A stretch of DNA of 64,000 nt. Source: Cupriavidus sp. EM10. GTDB taxonomy: Bacteria > Pseudomonadota > Gammaproteobacteria > Burkholderiales > Burkholderiaceae. The DNA is taken from positions 682,001 to 746,000 of the forward strand of contig NZ_CP076061.1 in assembly GCF_018729255.1 (NCBI RefSeq), given 5' to 3'. Positions 47,756 through 57,777 of this stretch are shown piece after piece; the stretch's first letter is position 1, and each line of letters begins with the position of its first letter. Below the pieces are notes generated by a model. The model was not told the DNA's origin, ran no database searches, and saw only the letters and a list, made by a program, of their open reading frames with translations. Both the position numbers and the translations under genes were made by a program.

Positions 47756-48928
47756 ATGCAACACAAGACATCGGGTCGTTTCTTCGCGCTGGCCACCTGT
47801 GCGGCGGCAGCCTTCATCGCGTCGTCGCCAGCCTTGGCCCAGGAAGTGGTCAAGATCGGCTACACCGGGCCGCTGTCCGGCGGCGCCGCGCTCTATGGCA
47901 AGAACGTGCTGTCCGGCATCCAGATGGCCGTGGACGAGATCAACGCCGCCGGCCTGCAGGTGAACGGCAAGAAGGTGAAGCTCGAAGTGGTGGCGCTGGA
48001 CGACAAGTACGCGCCTGCCGAAGCCGCCATCAACGCGCGCCGCCTGGTGCAGCAGCACAAGACGCCGGCCGTGTTCGTGCCGCACTCGGGCGGCATCTTC
48101 GCGCTGCAGGCGTTCAACGAGCAGGAGAAATTCCTGGTCATGGCCTATTCGAGCGTGCCGCGCATCACCGACGCCGGCAACAAGCTCACCATCCGCATTC
48201 CCCCGGCCTACACCGGCTATATCGAGCCGTTCGTAAAGGCGCAGATGAAGCGCTACGGCAAGAACGTGGCCATGGTGCCGGCCGATCACGACTACGCCAA
48301 GGCCTGGGTGCAGGCCTTTGTGCCCGCCTGGGAAGGTGCGGGCGGCAAGGTGGTGGGCAACAACCCGATGTCGTACACCAAGGCCACCGACTTCTACACC
48401 GGCGTGTCGCGCGCCATCGCCGACAAACCCGACGTGATGTTCGTCGGCGGCCCGTCCGAGCCTACCGCGCTGGTGGTCAAGCAGGCCCGCGAACTGGGCT
48501 TCAAGGGCGGCTTCATCATCATGGACCAGGCCAAGATGGACGAGATGGCCAAGGTCACCAACGGCCTGGCCATGCTGGAAGGCTCGATCGGCGTGATGCC
48601 GCTGGTCAACGACGCCCGTCCGGCCGCACAGGCCTACAACGCCCGCTACAAGAAGCTGCACGACGGCCGCGACGCCACCACCGAGATGTCGCTGAACTAT
48701 ACGATGACCTGGGCGCTGGCCAATGCGATGAAGCTGGCCGGCACCACCACCGACGCGGCGGCGATTCGCGCGAAGATGCCCGACGCGGTGAAGTCGCTGC
48801 CCAAGGAAGTGAATCCGAACGAGGTGGATGGCATCGACGCCAAGGGCGGCTCGGTGGCCGACACCGTGGTGGGCTGGGTCCAGAAGGGCAAGATCGAGCC
48901 GGTGCGCCTGTCGGAGCTGGCCAAGTAA
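47756..48928 (+). CDS. ABC transporter periplasmic binding protein (LivK/Peripla_BP_6 type)
   Basis: 390 residues with a signal peptide ending SSPALAQ. The mature part opens VVKIGYTGPLSGGAALYG, the typical type I binding-protein start of the branched-chain amino acid family. FVPHSGGIFALQAFN and MVPADHDYAKAW lie in the ligand cleft lobes. It delivers ligand to LivHMGF encoded just upstream. The ligand may be an amino acid, amide or aromatic acid; it cannot be read from the sequence. AAGGAGA precedes the ATG. Confidence 0.93.
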   Translation: MQHKTSGRFFALATCAAAAFIASSPALAQEVVKIGYTGPLSGGAALYGKNVLSGIQMAVDEINAAGLQVNGKKVKLEVVALDDKYAPAEAAINARRLVQQHKTPAVFVPHSGGIFALQAFNEQEKFLVMAYSSVPRITDAGNKLTIRIPPAYTGYIEPFVKAQMKRYGKNVAMVPADHDYAKAWVQAFVPAWEGAGGKVVGNNPMSYTKATDFYTGVSRAIADKPDVMFVGGPSEPTALVVKQARELGFKGGFIIMDQAKMDEMAKVTNGLAMLEGSIGVMPLVNDARPAAQAYNARYKKLHDGRDATTEMSLNYTMTWALANAMKLAGTTTDAAAIRAKMPDAVKSLPKEVNPNEVDGIDAKGGSVADTVVGWVQKGKIEPVRLSELAK

Positions 48929-49029
48929 GAACGCAGCAGGACCGGGAGAGAGAGGCGGAGGGGCTGTACCCCGCTGGCGGGCATGCCAGCACTGAAGTGG
49001 CAGTTAAAAAGCGTAAGCGGAGAGAAACG

Positions 49030-49058
49030 AAGGGCGTCCGGCACAACCGGACGCCCTT
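49030..49058. terminator. Bidirectional terminator between liv operon and DUF6600 gene
   Basis: AAGGGCGTCCGG (49030-49041) pairs perfectly with CCGGACGCCCTT (49047-49058) over a 5-base loop. It lies between two convergent genes and would work on both strands. Confidence 0.88.
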
Positions 49059-49084
49059 TGTCCTTTGCGGCGCTGGAGAAGCGG

Positions 49085-51838
49085 TCAGCGCCGCTCGTCG
49101 TTACGCGCCTGCTGCTGGCCATGGCGGGCGTGGTCCTGCTGCACCCGCTGCTGCTGTTGCTGTTGCTGCTGGCGCTGCTGTTCCTGGAACTGCCGCTGGC
49201 GGTCCTGCTGCTGGCGCTGTTGTTCCTGGAACTGGCGCTGCTGCTCCTGCGCCTGCCGTTGTTGCTGCTGCATCTGTTGCTGCTGCATCTGTTGCTGCTG
49301 CATCTGTTGCTGCTGCTCCTGCATGCGACGCTGCTGATCCTGGGCCTGTCGCTGCTGCTGCTCCATCTGCTGGCGCTGCATCGCTTGCTGCCGCTGCTGT
49401 TCGAACTGCTGGCGCTGCTGCTCCTGGAACTGGCGCGCCTGTTCCAGCTGCTGGCGTTGCGCGGCCTGCTGACGTTGCTGGTCCATCTGCTGGCGCTGCT
49501 GGTCCTGGAACTGCCGCTGCTGCTGGTCGCGCATCTGGGCCTGGCGTTGCACCTCCTGCTGCTGGCGCTGGATGTCCTGCTGCTGACGTTCCTGCTGCGC
49601 ACGTTGCTGGTCGAACTGCCGCTGGCGTTCCTGCGCCTGGCGCTGGACGTCCTGCTGCTGGCGCTCCTGCTGGGCGCGCTGCTGGTCGAACTGGCGCTGG
49701 TGGTCCTGCGCCTGCCGCTGGATATCCTGCTGCTGCCGCTCCTGCTGGGCGCGCTGCTGGTCGAACTGGCGCTGGTGGTCCTGCGCCTGCCGCTGGATAT
49801 CCTGCTGCTGCCGCTCCTGCTGTGCGCGCTGCTGGTCGAACTGCTGGCGGCCCATGGCGTCGCGGCGCTGCTCGTCAAGCTGGCGTTGCTGGTCCTGCGC
49901 CTGGCGCTGCTGGTCGAACTGCTGGCGGCGTTGCTGATCCAGCGATTGCCGCTGCTGGTCCTGCATCTGGCGTTGCTGGTCCTGCATCTGCCGCTGCAAT
50001 GCCTGCTGTTGCTGCCGCTGGTTGTCCGTGGACAAGCGCTGCTGGTCCTGCATTTGCCTTTGCTGGTCGTGCAACTGGCGCTGCTGGTCACGCTGCTGAT
50101 CGAACTGCTGCCGCTGCGCGTCCGACACGCCGCTGCGCAACCCGTCGGGGCGCTGCCCCCGGCCGGCCTGCGCCGCCTGGCTCATCCGCACATCCGGCTG
50201 CCAGACCTGGCCCAACTGCGGACCGCGCCGCGCGTCGTCCCGGCCCGGCGGGCCCTGGCGGCGGTCGTCCGCACCGGGTACCGGGCCATGCCACGCGGGC
50301 CCGGCGCCGCCAGTGCCGCCTTCGCGTGCGAAGCGGCGCGCCAGATCATCGGCGCCCACGCGCCCGGGCTGGTGGGCGACGATGGCCTGGCGCTCGAATC
50401 CCTGTCGCGCCATCGGCGGCAGGCCCTGCGGCCGCGCGCCGCCGACCAGGCTGGACTTCACCGGCCCCATGATCGGCCCGCCACGCGCCTCGCCCGCCGG
50501 CAGGTTGCGCCATTCCTCGCGATGGCTGCCGCGCGGCACGGGGCGGCCCTCCACGAAATTGCGCGACGGCATGCCAGTGATGGCGCCCGGCACGTTGCGA
50601 TTCACCCAGCGGTCGCGGTCGCCCCCGCGCATCCAGTTGTTGTTGACCGTGAAGTTGTTGATACGCGTGACATAGCGCGGACTGGCCCGGTACACCGGCC
50701 GATAGACGTCGCGCGGACCCAGCGGATACCAGGCCACGCCGGGGCCGCCGCCAATGCGGATGCTGGCGCCACCGACAAAGCCAACCACGGCCGGCGCGTA
50801 GCACGGCCGCACCGCCACCGGCCCCGGTACCCAGCCCCAGCGGCTGCCGAAGTAGGCCCAGCGCCCGTAGTGCGACGGCGCAAAGCCCCACGGGGCGTCG
50901 TCGATCCACGTCCAGCCCCATGGCGCCACCCAGGCCCAATGGCCCGTGCTGTAAGGCGCCCAGCCCGTGGCCACCTCGCGCGGGAACCACACCGCGCCAT
51001 AGCCGGGGTCCTGCTGCCAGTCGCCGTAGTCGTCCAGCGCGGTGTAGCCGGTCATGTCGGGCGGCACATAGCGGGCGGACGGCGAGGCATCCTCGCGCGC
51101 ATCGCGGGCCGCGGCCCACTGGTCGAAGCTGTCTGGCGCCGGATAGCTGCCCTGCCCGGCATCGGCCAGGTCGGTGCCCGCAAACCGCATGCGCTGCCCG
51201 CGCGCCAGTTCGATCGACCGGGTATCGCCATACAGCACGGCGCTGCCATGCCGCATCGTCACCAGCGTGGAGGTACCGTCGGGCGACACGTCGATCCGGT
51301 AGTCGCCGGGCTCGCGCGGCACGAATGCCAGATTCGGCGTATCCACCTCCACCTGCTGGTCGGCCGGCAGCGCACGCACGCGCAACTGCAGCGTGCCCTG
51401 GGTCAGCTTGACCTGGGTGGCGCGGTCGTCCAGGTTCAGGATGGTCGCGGCGGTGCCGCCGCCCAGCCGCACCGCCGTGGTGCCGGCGTGCAGTTCGGCA
51501 CGGCCGCCCGGGTCGACCCAGAGCCGGTCTCCGGTGGTGATTGGCCGGTTCAGGCCCACGGCCGCCCATTCGTCGGAGCCGGCAGGCGCGAAGCTGAGGC
51601 CGCCAGCCATCTCGGTGACCGTGGCGATTCGCGACGGGGGATCGGCGGCCAACGCGGACGGGTCGCCCAGCACGTTGGCATCGGCGGGATCCTGCTGGAT
51701 ATAGCCGGGCGGCACGCCGGGCGCGCCGGGGGCGTAGTCCTGTGCGCGGGCGTTCACCTGGACGCAGAGGGCGGCTGCCACGCCAAGGGCGGCTGGCAAC
51801 AGAGCGCAACGCTGCGCAAAGCGATGACGGGATTGCAT
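49085..51838 (-). CDS. Exported FecR/DUF6600 protein with long Gln/Arg-rich tail
   Basis: 917 residues. A signal peptide ends near VNARAQD. Residues about 70-230 form a FecR-like domain (VGLNRPITTGDRLWVDPGG), and about 270-350 a Trp-rich DUF6600 block (GYGAVWFPREV, GWAPYSTGHWAWV, GWTWIDDAPWGFAP, HYGRWAYFGSRWGWVPGP). A Pro/Arg/Gly linker follows. The last about 350 residues are almost only Gln, Arg, Ala, Asp and Glu, with 25-residue repeats (QFDQQRAQQERQQQDIQRQ). That tail would form an extended coiled coil and is strongly basic-acidic mixed. The protein is periplasmic or surface-associated; its role is unknown. Confidence 0.85.
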   Translation of the reverse strand: MQSRHRFAQRCALLPAALGVAAALCVQVNARAQDYAPGAPGVPPGYIQQDPADANVLGDPSALAADPPSRIATVTEMAGGLSFAPAGSDEWAAVGLNRPITTGDRLWVDPGGRAELHAGTTAVRLGGGTAATILNLDDRATQVKLTQGTLQLRVRALPADQQVEVDTPNLAFVPREPGDYRIDVSPDGTSTLVTMRHGSAVLYGDTRSIELARGQRMRFAGTDLADAGQGSYPAPDSFDQWAAARDAREDASPSARYVPPDMTGYTALDDYGDWQQDPGYGAVWFPREVATGWAPYSTGHWAWVAPWGWTWIDDAPWGFAPSHYGRWAYFGSRWGWVPGPVAVRPCYAPAVVGFVGGASIRIGGGPGVAWYPLGPRDVYRPVYRASPRYVTRINNFTVNNNWMRGGDRDRWVNRNVPGAITGMPSRNFVEGRPVPRGSHREEWRNLPAGEARGGPIMGPVKSSLVGGARPQGLPPMARQGFERQAIVAHQPGRVGADDLARRFAREGGTGGAGPAWHGPVPGADDRRQGPPGRDDARRGPQLGQVWQPDVRMSQAAQAGRGQRPDGLRSGVSDAQRQQFDQQRDQQRQLHDQQRQMQDQQRLSTDNQRQQQQALQRQMQDQQRQMQDQQRQSLDQQRRQQFDQQRQAQDQQRQLDEQRRDAMGRQQFDQQRAQQERQQQDIQRQAQDHQRQFDQQRAQQERQQQDIQRQAQDHQRQFDQQRAQQERQQQDVQRQAQERQRQFDQQRAQQERQQQDIQRQQQEVQRQAQMRDQQQRQFQDQQRQQMDQQRQQAAQRQQLEQARQFQEQQRQQFEQQRQQAMQRQQMEQQQRQAQDQQRRMQEQQQQMQQQQMQQQQMQQQQRQAQEQQRQFQEQQRQQQDRQRQFQEQQRQQQQQQQQRVQQDHARHGQQQARNDERR
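49561..49848. repeat. Tandem 75-base repeats inside the Gln-rich tail
   Basis: About four in-frame units of 75 bases; the GATATCC marker recurs at 49721 and 49796, exactly 75 bases apart. Each unit encodes a 25-residue block centred on FDQQRAQQERQQQD. The middle two units are nearly identical and the outer ones diverged. Such arrays can change copy number by slippage. Confidence 0.75.
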
Positions 51839-52081
51839 GATCGATTACCTGATTCCGGTGGGCCGTGCCGGCGACCTTGGCGGCATGCACCCGCTGCCAC
51901 CGTATAACGGATAACGGCGCAGCGACCGGGCTGTGCACCGGACTTTGTAAGCACATATTTCCCCGCCAGCCCACACTGGCATGCGGGACAAAGGCGGATA
52001 CAAGTCTTGCGGACAAGGGGGATTAACAGGCGGGAGGCGGCGCGATGGCCACCGATGCTGCAGTGCAGCGACGAGGGCTGC

Positions 52082-53434
52082 TCAGCGCGGCTGGTTGCGC
52101 AGGAAGTCGGTCAGGCGGTCGGCCGGCATCGGCCTGCCATAGAGATAGCCTTGCGCTTCGATACAGCCGTTGCCAAGCAGGAAGTCGCGCTGTTCGGCCG
52201 TCTCCACGCCCTCGGCCACCACGCCGATCCGCAGGCTCTGGCCGACGTTGATCACCGAGCGCACGATGGCGGCATCCACGCTGTCCTGCGTGACATTGCG
52301 GATAAAGGACTGGTCGATCTTGAGCCGGTCCACCGGGAACGACTTCAGGAAACTCAGCGACGCGTAGCCGGTACCGAAGTCGTCGCAGGTCAGCGTCACG
52401 CCATCACGGCGCAGTGCCTGGAGCTGGTCAGATACCTCGTCGCCCTGCTGCAGCGCGATGGTCTCGGTGATCTCGATTTCCAGCCGGTCCGGCGGCAGTT
52501 CCAGCGCGCGCAGCACGTGGCGCACCTCGGTCAGCAGCCGGCTTTCGGCCAGCTGGGCGGCAAACAGGTTGATGGCCACGCGCGGCGCGTCGGGGAAGGT
52601 CAGCGACCACGCCCGCGCCTGCGCGCAGGCCGTGTGCAGCAGCCACATGCCCACGTCGGCGGCCACGCTGCTGGCGGCCAGCGCGTCGATGAACGCCGCC
52701 GGAGTCAGCAGGCCCAGCGTCGGATGGCGCCAGCGCATCAGTGCCTCGGCGCCCACCACGCGCCCGTCGCGCAGGTCCACCTGCGGCTGGTACAGCAATT
52801 CAAACTGGCGTTGGGCGTAGGCTTCGCGCAGGGCCTGGACGAGCGACAGGCGCGTCGTCACGTCGGTGCGCATCTGCGGCTTGAAGAAGCGGATGGTGCG
52901 GCCGCCGTCGTGCTTGGCCCGGGCCAGCGCCAGGCTGGCGGCGGCCAGCACGTCGGCCGTGGAATCGCCGCCGGCGGGCATCACGCAGGCGCCCAGGCTG
53001 GCCAGCACATGGTGGCGGTTGCCATTCAGTTCAAACGGAGCCGACAGCATCGACAGGATGGCCGCGCTCACGTGGCGCACCAGCGTGGGGTCTGAAATGG
53101 AGGTCAGCAGCACGCCGAATTCGTCGCCGCCGACCCGGCCCACCACGGCATCGCGCGGCGAGGCGTCGCGCAGGCGGCGGGCCACATGCTGGAGGATCGC
53201 ATCGCCTTCCAGGTGGCCGTGCATGTCGTTGAAGGCGCGGAAATCGTCGATGCCCACCAGCAACAAGGCAAAGCGGGGCGTCGTCTCGCCAATCAGACGC
53301 GCCTCCAGCCGCTTCAAGAATGCCTGGCGGACGACCACGCCGGTCAGCGGATCGAGATCCGCCGGCGGCAAGGCGCCAGTCACCTGTGCCTCCGACTTGG
53401 CCACCATCCCTGCCCTATCAGTTGTGATGAACAT
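52082..53434 (-). CDS. Cytoplasmic GGDEF-EAL cyclic-di-GMP protein
   Basis: 450 residues without a signal, membrane helix or sensor domain. The GGDEF domain (about 25-185) has the intact active site GRVGGDEFGVLL but no RxxD inhibition site five residues upstream. The EAL domain (about 195-450) has EALMRWRHP, NLFAAQL, EITETIALQQG and DDFGTGYASLSFLKSFPVDRLKID-type catalytic segments, so it also looks active. It may make and degrade cyclic-di-GMP. It is divergent from wspA across 254 bases, which suggests a shared function. Confidence 0.92.
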   Translation of the reverse strand: MFITTDRAGMVAKSEAQVTGALPPADLDPLTGVVVRQAFLKRLEARLIGETTPRFALLLVGIDDFRAFNDMHGHLEGDAILQHVARRLRDASPRDAVVGRVGGDEFGVLLTSISDPTLVRHVSAAILSMLSAPFELNGNRHHVLASLGACVMPAGGDSTADVLAAASLALARAKHDGGRTIRFFKPQMRTDVTTRLSLVQALREAYAQRQFELLYQPQVDLRDGRVVGAEALMRWRHPTLGLLTPAAFIDALAASSVAADVGMWLLHTACAQARAWSLTFPDAPRVAINLFAAQLAESRLLTEVRHVLRALELPPDRLEIEITETIALQQGDEVSDQLQALRRDGVTLTCDDFGTGYASLSFLKSFPVDRLKIDQSFIRNVTQDSVDAAIVRSVINVGQSLRIGVVAEGVETAEQRDFLLGNGCIEAQGYLYGRPMPADRLTDFLRNQPR

Positions 53435-53688
53435 TTTACCCGCTCAAGCTATCTGGCAAGTGTGACGAAAACTTTGAAAAAAGCAAGGCCTACAAATTGG
53501 CGCCGCCGCCGCGCAACGGCGCCGGCTGGCGGGAGCCTGTCGGCCGTTGAAATGGCTCGGACGTTACAGTACCCTACGCCGCAAACGCCCACCACCCGTT
53601 CGAGGGATACCCCCTATTCGAGTGGGGGCCCTGGCGGACGGCCAGCGCCGGGCGCGGCCGTCCGCCCAAACGAGAGACCCCATCGACC
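53435..53688. promoter_or_regulatory. Divergent promoter region of wsp operon and GGDEF-EAL gene
   Basis: 254 bases between two divergent genes. The GTG start of wspA follows CGAGAGACCCC. I see no clear promoter hexamers or inverted repeat here; the two promoters are placed here by position. Confidence 0.45.
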
Positions 53689-55308
53689 GTGAACCACTGG
53701 ACCATCCGCACGCGCATCCTGGCTAGCTTTACCTTCATCCTGCTGGTCATGACGCTGATGAGCGTGGCAGCCTACAACCGCCTGTCCGCCATCGAGCGCG
53801 AAACCACGGTCATGCGCACCGATGCCCTGCCCGGCCTGAACTACAGCGCCGGCATGCGCGGCGTGTGGGGCGAGATCTACGTGCTGGCCTGGCAGACCGT
53901 GACGGCATCCGACCCGGCCCAGCGCACCCGGCTGCTGACGCAGACCGAAGAGGCCACGCGGCGGCTGGACAAGCTGCAGACGCTCTATGCCGATTCGATC
54001 CAGCGGGAAGAGGATCGCATCCGTTTCCGCGCGTTCCTCGATGTTCGCGCAAGATACGAGCAGGCCGCCCAGCCCTATCTGGACCCGACGCGCTGGCGCG
54101 ACACCGCTACCGCCGAAGCCGCCCTGCGCGGCAGCGCCCATGACATCTGGGCCGATGGCCGCAAGGCGCTGCAAGGCCTGGTGGACGACAACGCCGGCGT
54201 CAACGACCGCGCCGCCGCCGGAATCGTCGATTCGGTCAGCGCCGCCAAGACCAGCATCGAGGTGGCGCTGGCCATTGCCGTGCTGGCCGCGCTGGTCTGC
54301 GGCTTCCTGCTGTTGCGTGCCATCAACGGCCCGATGCGGTCGATCGTGACGCTGCTCGGCACCATGCGCGGCGGCGACCTGCGCCAGCGCATGACGCTGA
54401 ACCGCCGCGACGAATTCCAGGCCGTGGAGGCCGGCTTCAACCAGATGGCCGGCGAACTGACGTCGCTGGTCGGCCAGGCCCAGCGTTCGGCCATCCAGGT
54501 CACGACCTCGGTCAACGAGATTGCCGCCACGGCCCGCCAGCAGCAGGCCACCGCCACCGAAACGGCCGCCACGACCACGCAGATCGGCGCCACGTCGCGC
54601 GAGATCGCGGCCACCTCGCGCGACCTGGTCCGCACCATGAACGAGGTGTCGCACGCCGCCGAGCAGACCGCCGGCCTGGCCGGCACGGGCCAGGTAGGCC
54701 TGTCGCGCATGGAATCCACCATGCACCACGTGATGGATGCCGCCGGGTCGGTCAACGCCCGGCTGGCCACGCTTAACGAGAAGGCCGGCAATATCAACCA
54801 GGTGGTGACCACCATCGCCCGGGTGGCCGACCAGACCAACCTGCTGTCGCTGAACGCCGCCATCGAGGCCGAGAAGGCCGGCGAATACGGCCGTGGTTTC
54901 TCGGTGGTGGCCACCGAGATCCGCCGCCTGGCCGACCAGACGGCCGTCGCCACCTACGACATCGAGCAGATCGTGCGCGAGATCCAGACGGCCGTGTCGG
55001 CGGGCGTCATGGGCATGGACAAGTTTTCGGAGGAAGTGCGGCGCGGCATGTCCGAGGTGACGCAGGTGGGCGACCAGCTCTCGCAGATCATCGGCCAGGT
55101 GCAGTCGCTGGCGCCGCGCGTGCAGATGGTCAACGAGGGCATGCAGGCCCAGGCTGGCGGCGCCGAGCAGATCAACCAGGCGCTGATGCAGCTGTCCGAG
55201 GCGGCCCAGCAGACCGTGGAATCGCTGCGGCAGTCCAGCCAGGCCATCGACGAACTGACGCTGGTTGCCAACGAGCTGCGCAGCGGCGTGTCGCGTTTCA
55301 AGGTCTGA
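53689..55308 (+). CDS. wspA: WspA surface-sensing methyl-accepting receptor
   Basis: 539 residues from a GTG start. One helix at about 10-30, a periplasmic 4-helix-bundle-like domain to about 185, a second helix ([18 protein letters not shown]), HAMP, then the cytoplasmic signalling hairpin with the tip [20 protein letters not shown] and [18 protein letters not shown]. It lacks a C-terminal pentapeptide tether (ends SRFKV). In Pseudomonas WspA senses surface contact and drives WspE. It heads a canonical wspABCDEFR gene order. Confidence 0.93.
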   Translation: MNHWTIRTRILASFTFILLVMTLMSVAAYNRLSAIERETTVMRTDALPGLNYSAGMRGVWGEIYVLAWQTVTASDPAQRTRLLTQTEEATRRLDKLQTLYADSIQREEDRIRFRAFLDVRARYEQAAQPYLDPTRWRDTATAEAALRGSAHDIWADGRKALQGLVDDNAGVNDRAAAGIVDSVSAAKTSIEVALAIAVLAALVCGFLLLRAINGPMRSIVTLLGTMRGGDLRQRMTLNRRDEFQAVEAGFNQMAGELTSLVGQAQRSAIQVTTSVNEIAATARQQQATATETAATTTQIGATSREIAATSRDLVRTMNEVSHAAEQTAGLAGTGQVGLSRMESTMHHVMDAAGSVNARLATLNEKAGNINQVVTTIARVADQTNLLSLNAAIEAEKAGEYGRGFSVVATEIRRLADQTAVATYDIEQIVREIQTAVSAGVMGMDKFSEEVRRGMSEVTQVGDQLSQIIGQVQSLAPRVQMVNEGMQAQAGGAEQINQALMQLSEAAQQTVESLRQSSQAIDELTLVANELRSGVSRFKV

Positions 55309-55329
55309 GCGGCCTGGCCGCGCGTCCCC

Positions 55330-55815
55330 ATGGCGCTCTTCCTGCTGTTTCGCATCGGCCCCGACTACTACGCGCTGGATAGCGCCGAGGTGGCCGAAGT
55401 CCTGCCGCTGGCCGCCGTCAAGCAGATTCCCGGCGCGCCCGCCTGGGTCAGCGGGCTGATGACGCGGCGCGGGCAGACCGTGCCCGTGATCGACGTGACC
55501 GCGCTGGCCACCGGCGTGGCGGCCGGCGAACGCAACAGCACGCGTACCGTGCTGGTCCATTACCGGCGTCCCAGGACGGGTAAGGGCGAGCGCGATGGCG
55601 CGACGCACCTGCTGGGGCTGCGGCTGGAATATGCCACCGACACCCTGCGCTGCGACCCGGCGTCGTTCGTCGATAGCGGCATCGATCCCGGCCCCGCGCG
55701 CTATCTCGGCCCGGTGCGGCAGGACGCCCGGGGCCTGGTGCAATGGGTCCGCGTGGCCAGCCTGCTGCCCGATGCGGTCCACATCCTGCTGTTTCCGGAG
55801 GCCAACCCCGCATGA
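55330..55815 (+). CDS. wspB: WspB CheW-like adaptor
   Basis: 161 residues, one CheW domain: YYALDSAEVAEVLP, PAWVSGLMTRRGQTVPVIDV and the C-terminal LPDAVHILLF. It couples the receptor WspA to the kinase WspE. It lies 21 bases after wspA and overlaps the wspC start by four bases (ATGA). Confidence 0.92.
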   Translation: MALFLLFRIGPDYYALDSAEVAEVLPLAAVKQIPGAPAWVSGLMTRRGQTVPVIDVTALATGVAAGERNSTRTVLVHYRRPRTGKGERDGATHLLGLRLEYATDTLRCDPASFVDSGIDPGPARYLGPVRQDARGLVQWVRVASLLPDAVHILLFPEANPA

Positions 55816-57086
55816 CGGATCTGCCCCATCCTCCCACGCAGATCGAAGCCTTGCTCAAGGAGCGGATCGGCCTGGACGCCGCCGCGATCGGCCCGGCCGT
55901 GATCGCCCGGGCCGTCGAGGAACGCCGGCTGGCCGTGGGCGCCCGCGACCCCGGCGCCTACTGGAACCTGCTGCATGCGGTGCCCGACGAACTTCAGGCG
56001 CTGATCGAGGCCGTGGTGGTGCCCGAGACCTGGTTCTTCCGCCACCGCGAAGCCTTGCTGGCGCTGGGCCGCTTTGCCGCGCACCGCGCCTTCGGCGACG
56101 GCGAGCGCCTGCTGCGCGTGCTCAGCCTGCCGTGCTCGACCGGCGAGGAACCGTATTCCATCGCCATGGCGCTGTTCGACGCCGGGCTGCCGGCCGACCG
56201 CTTCCGCGTGGATGCGGTCGACGTCAGCGCCCGCGCGCTGGAACGCGCCCGCGCCGGCCTGTATGGCAGCAACGCGTTTCGCGGCGTGCCGCTCGATTTC
56301 CGCGACCGCTACTTCGCGCCCGCGCCCACCGGCTACCACTTGTCGGAAAAGGTCCGCGCCCAGGTGCGGCTGCTGCAGGGCAACCTGATGTCGCCGGGCC
56401 TGCTGGCCAACGAGGCGCCTTATGACTTCGTGTTCTGCCGCAACCTGCTGATCTATTTCGATCCGGCCACGCAGCAGCAGGCCGTGCAGACGCTGAGGCG
56501 GCTCACCGCCGCGCACGGGCTGATCTTCGTGGGCCCGGCCGAAGCCAGCCTGCTGACCCGCGAAGGGTTGAGCGGCGCCGGGGTGCCGCTGGCCTTCGCG
56601 TTTCATCCGATGCCGGCCGCGACGGCGCCTGCCGCGCCAGCCAAACGCGCCTGGCAGCCGGCCGTGCCGCTGGCACCGGCCCGCCCGGCGCCGACGACTC
56701 GCGCCACGCGAATGCCGGCCGCCGGCGTCACGGTCAATCCAGCCAGGGCCGCCAACGCGGCCAACGCGGCCGCCAGCACCCCGCTGGCATCGATCTCGGC
56801 CATGGCCGACCGGGGCGAGCTCGATGCCGCCACGGCGGCATGCCAGCAGTATCTGGCCGATCATGGATCATCGCCCGACGGCTGGTGCCTGCTGGGCGTG
56901 CTGCATGACGCGGCCGGCCGGATCGCCGACGCCCATGCCGCCTATCGCAAGGCGGTGTATCTTGACCCGGGCCACGAGGAAGCGCTCTATCATCTTGCCG
57001 CCTTGCTCGACAGCGAAGGCGATGCCTCGGGTGCCCACCGGCTGCGCGAGCGCGCCCAGCGTCATGCCCGACTGAGCCATGGCTGA
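55812..57086 (+). CDS. wspC: WspC CheR-type methyltransferase with TPR tail
   Basis: 424 residues. The CheR N-domain is followed by the SAM-binding region SLPCSTGEEPYSIAMAL and DFVFCRNLLIYFD. An Ala/Pro-rich linker (about 275-335) leads to TPR repeats (DAHAAYRKAVYLDPGHEEAL). It methylates Glu residues of WspA and so sets its sensitivity. The ATG at 55812 overlaps the wspB stop. Confidence 0.93.
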   Translation: MTDLPHPPTQIEALLKERIGLDAAAIGPAVIARAVEERRLAVGARDPGAYWNLLHAVPDELQALIEAVVVPETWFFRHREALLALGRFAAHRAFGDGERLLRVLSLPCSTGEEPYSIAMALFDAGLPADRFRVDAVDVSARALERARAGLYGSNAFRGVPLDFRDRYFAPAPTGYHLSEKVRAQVRLLQGNLMSPGLLANEAPYDFVFCRNLLIYFDPATQQQAVQTLRRLTAAHGLIFVGPAEASLLTREGLSGAGVPLAFAFHPMPAATAPAAPAKRAWQPAVPLAPARPAPTTRATRMPAAGVTVNPARAANAANAAASTPLASISAMADRGELDAATAACQQYLADHGSSPDGWCLLGVLHDAAGRIADAHAAYRKAVYLDPGHEEALYHLAALLDSEGDASGAHRLRERAQRHARLSHG

Positions 57087-57777
57087 TTCCATCGTCCAAC
57101 ACGCATCCACCACGCTGCCCGGCCTGGCCGCCGGCACCGTCTACGACTGCTGGCGCCGCATCGGCACCGGCGGCGACCGCTCCTGCCCGAAGCTGAAGGA
57201 TTGCCTGCGCTGCCGCAACTGCCCGGTCTATGCGCAGGCGGCCGTGACCGTGCTCGATTCGCTTTCCGCCGGCAGCCTGTGGGACAGCACCACCGACAAC
57301 GCCATCGATGAAGACACCCCCAGCCAGGATCGTGTCGCCGGCCAGTCGCTGCTGATCTTCCGCGTGGGCGACGAATGGCTGGCGCTGCCCACCGCCGCGC
57401 TGGGCGAGATCACCGCCCCGGTGCCCGTGCATTCGCTGCCGCACCGGCGCCACGCGGCGTTGATCGGCGTGGCCGCGGTACGCGGGGTGCTGCTGACCTG
57501 CGTGTCGCTGGCGCTGCTGTTCGGCGCGCCGGAAAGTGCGGCCCAGCCGGCTACGCGCTGCCTGATCCTGGGCCAGGGCCGCAATGCCATCGCGCTGCCG
57601 GTGGCAGAGGTGGCCGGCGTCGAGCAAGTGCCGCGCCACGCGCTGCTGCCCCTGCCGGCCACGCTGACGCGCGCATCGTCCCGCTACACGCAGGCACTGT
57701 TCGAACACGGCGGCCGCAGCGTGGGGCTGCTCGATGCCGACCTGCTGCGTCAGGCACTGTCGCGGAGCCTGGCATGA
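57079..57777 (+). CDS. wspD: WspD CheW-like adaptor
   Basis: 232 residues. The N-terminal 70 residues hold a Cys cluster (CWRR, CPKLKDCLRCRNCPVY) typical of WspD, and the CheW domain follows (LIFRVGDEWLALPTAALGEI, HAALIGVAAVRGVLLTCV). The Cys set may bind metal. It is a second adaptor in the WspA-WspE array. It overlaps wspC by eight bases and wspE by four. Confidence 0.92.
   Translation: MADSIVQHASTTLPGLAAGTVYDCWRRIGTGGDRSCPKLKDCLRCRNCPVYAQAAVTVLDSLSAGSLWDSTTDNAIDEDTPSQDRVAGQSLLIFRVGDEWLALPTAALGEITAPVPVHSLPHRRHAALIGVAAVRGVLLTCVSLALLFGAPESAAQPATRCLILGQGRNAIALPVAEVAGVEQVPRHALLPLPATLTRASSRYTQALFEHGGRSVGLLDADLLRQALSRSLA

Noticed and set aside
49085-50130. The repetitive CAG/CTG region as a CRISPR or satellite array
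   Set aside because: There are no unique spacers of regular length; the 75-base units are in frame and code for protein repeats.
48983-51907. A 974-codon open frame on the plus strand rich in Leu
   Set aside because: It is the antisense of the Gln/Arg-rich gene on the minus strand; CTG-rich complement of CAG codons gives long Leu runs. It has no motif and no proper start site.
53614-55782. A 722-codon open frame antisense to wspA and wspB
   Set aside because: The plus-strand genes have clear families and gene order; the antisense frame is a composition artefact.
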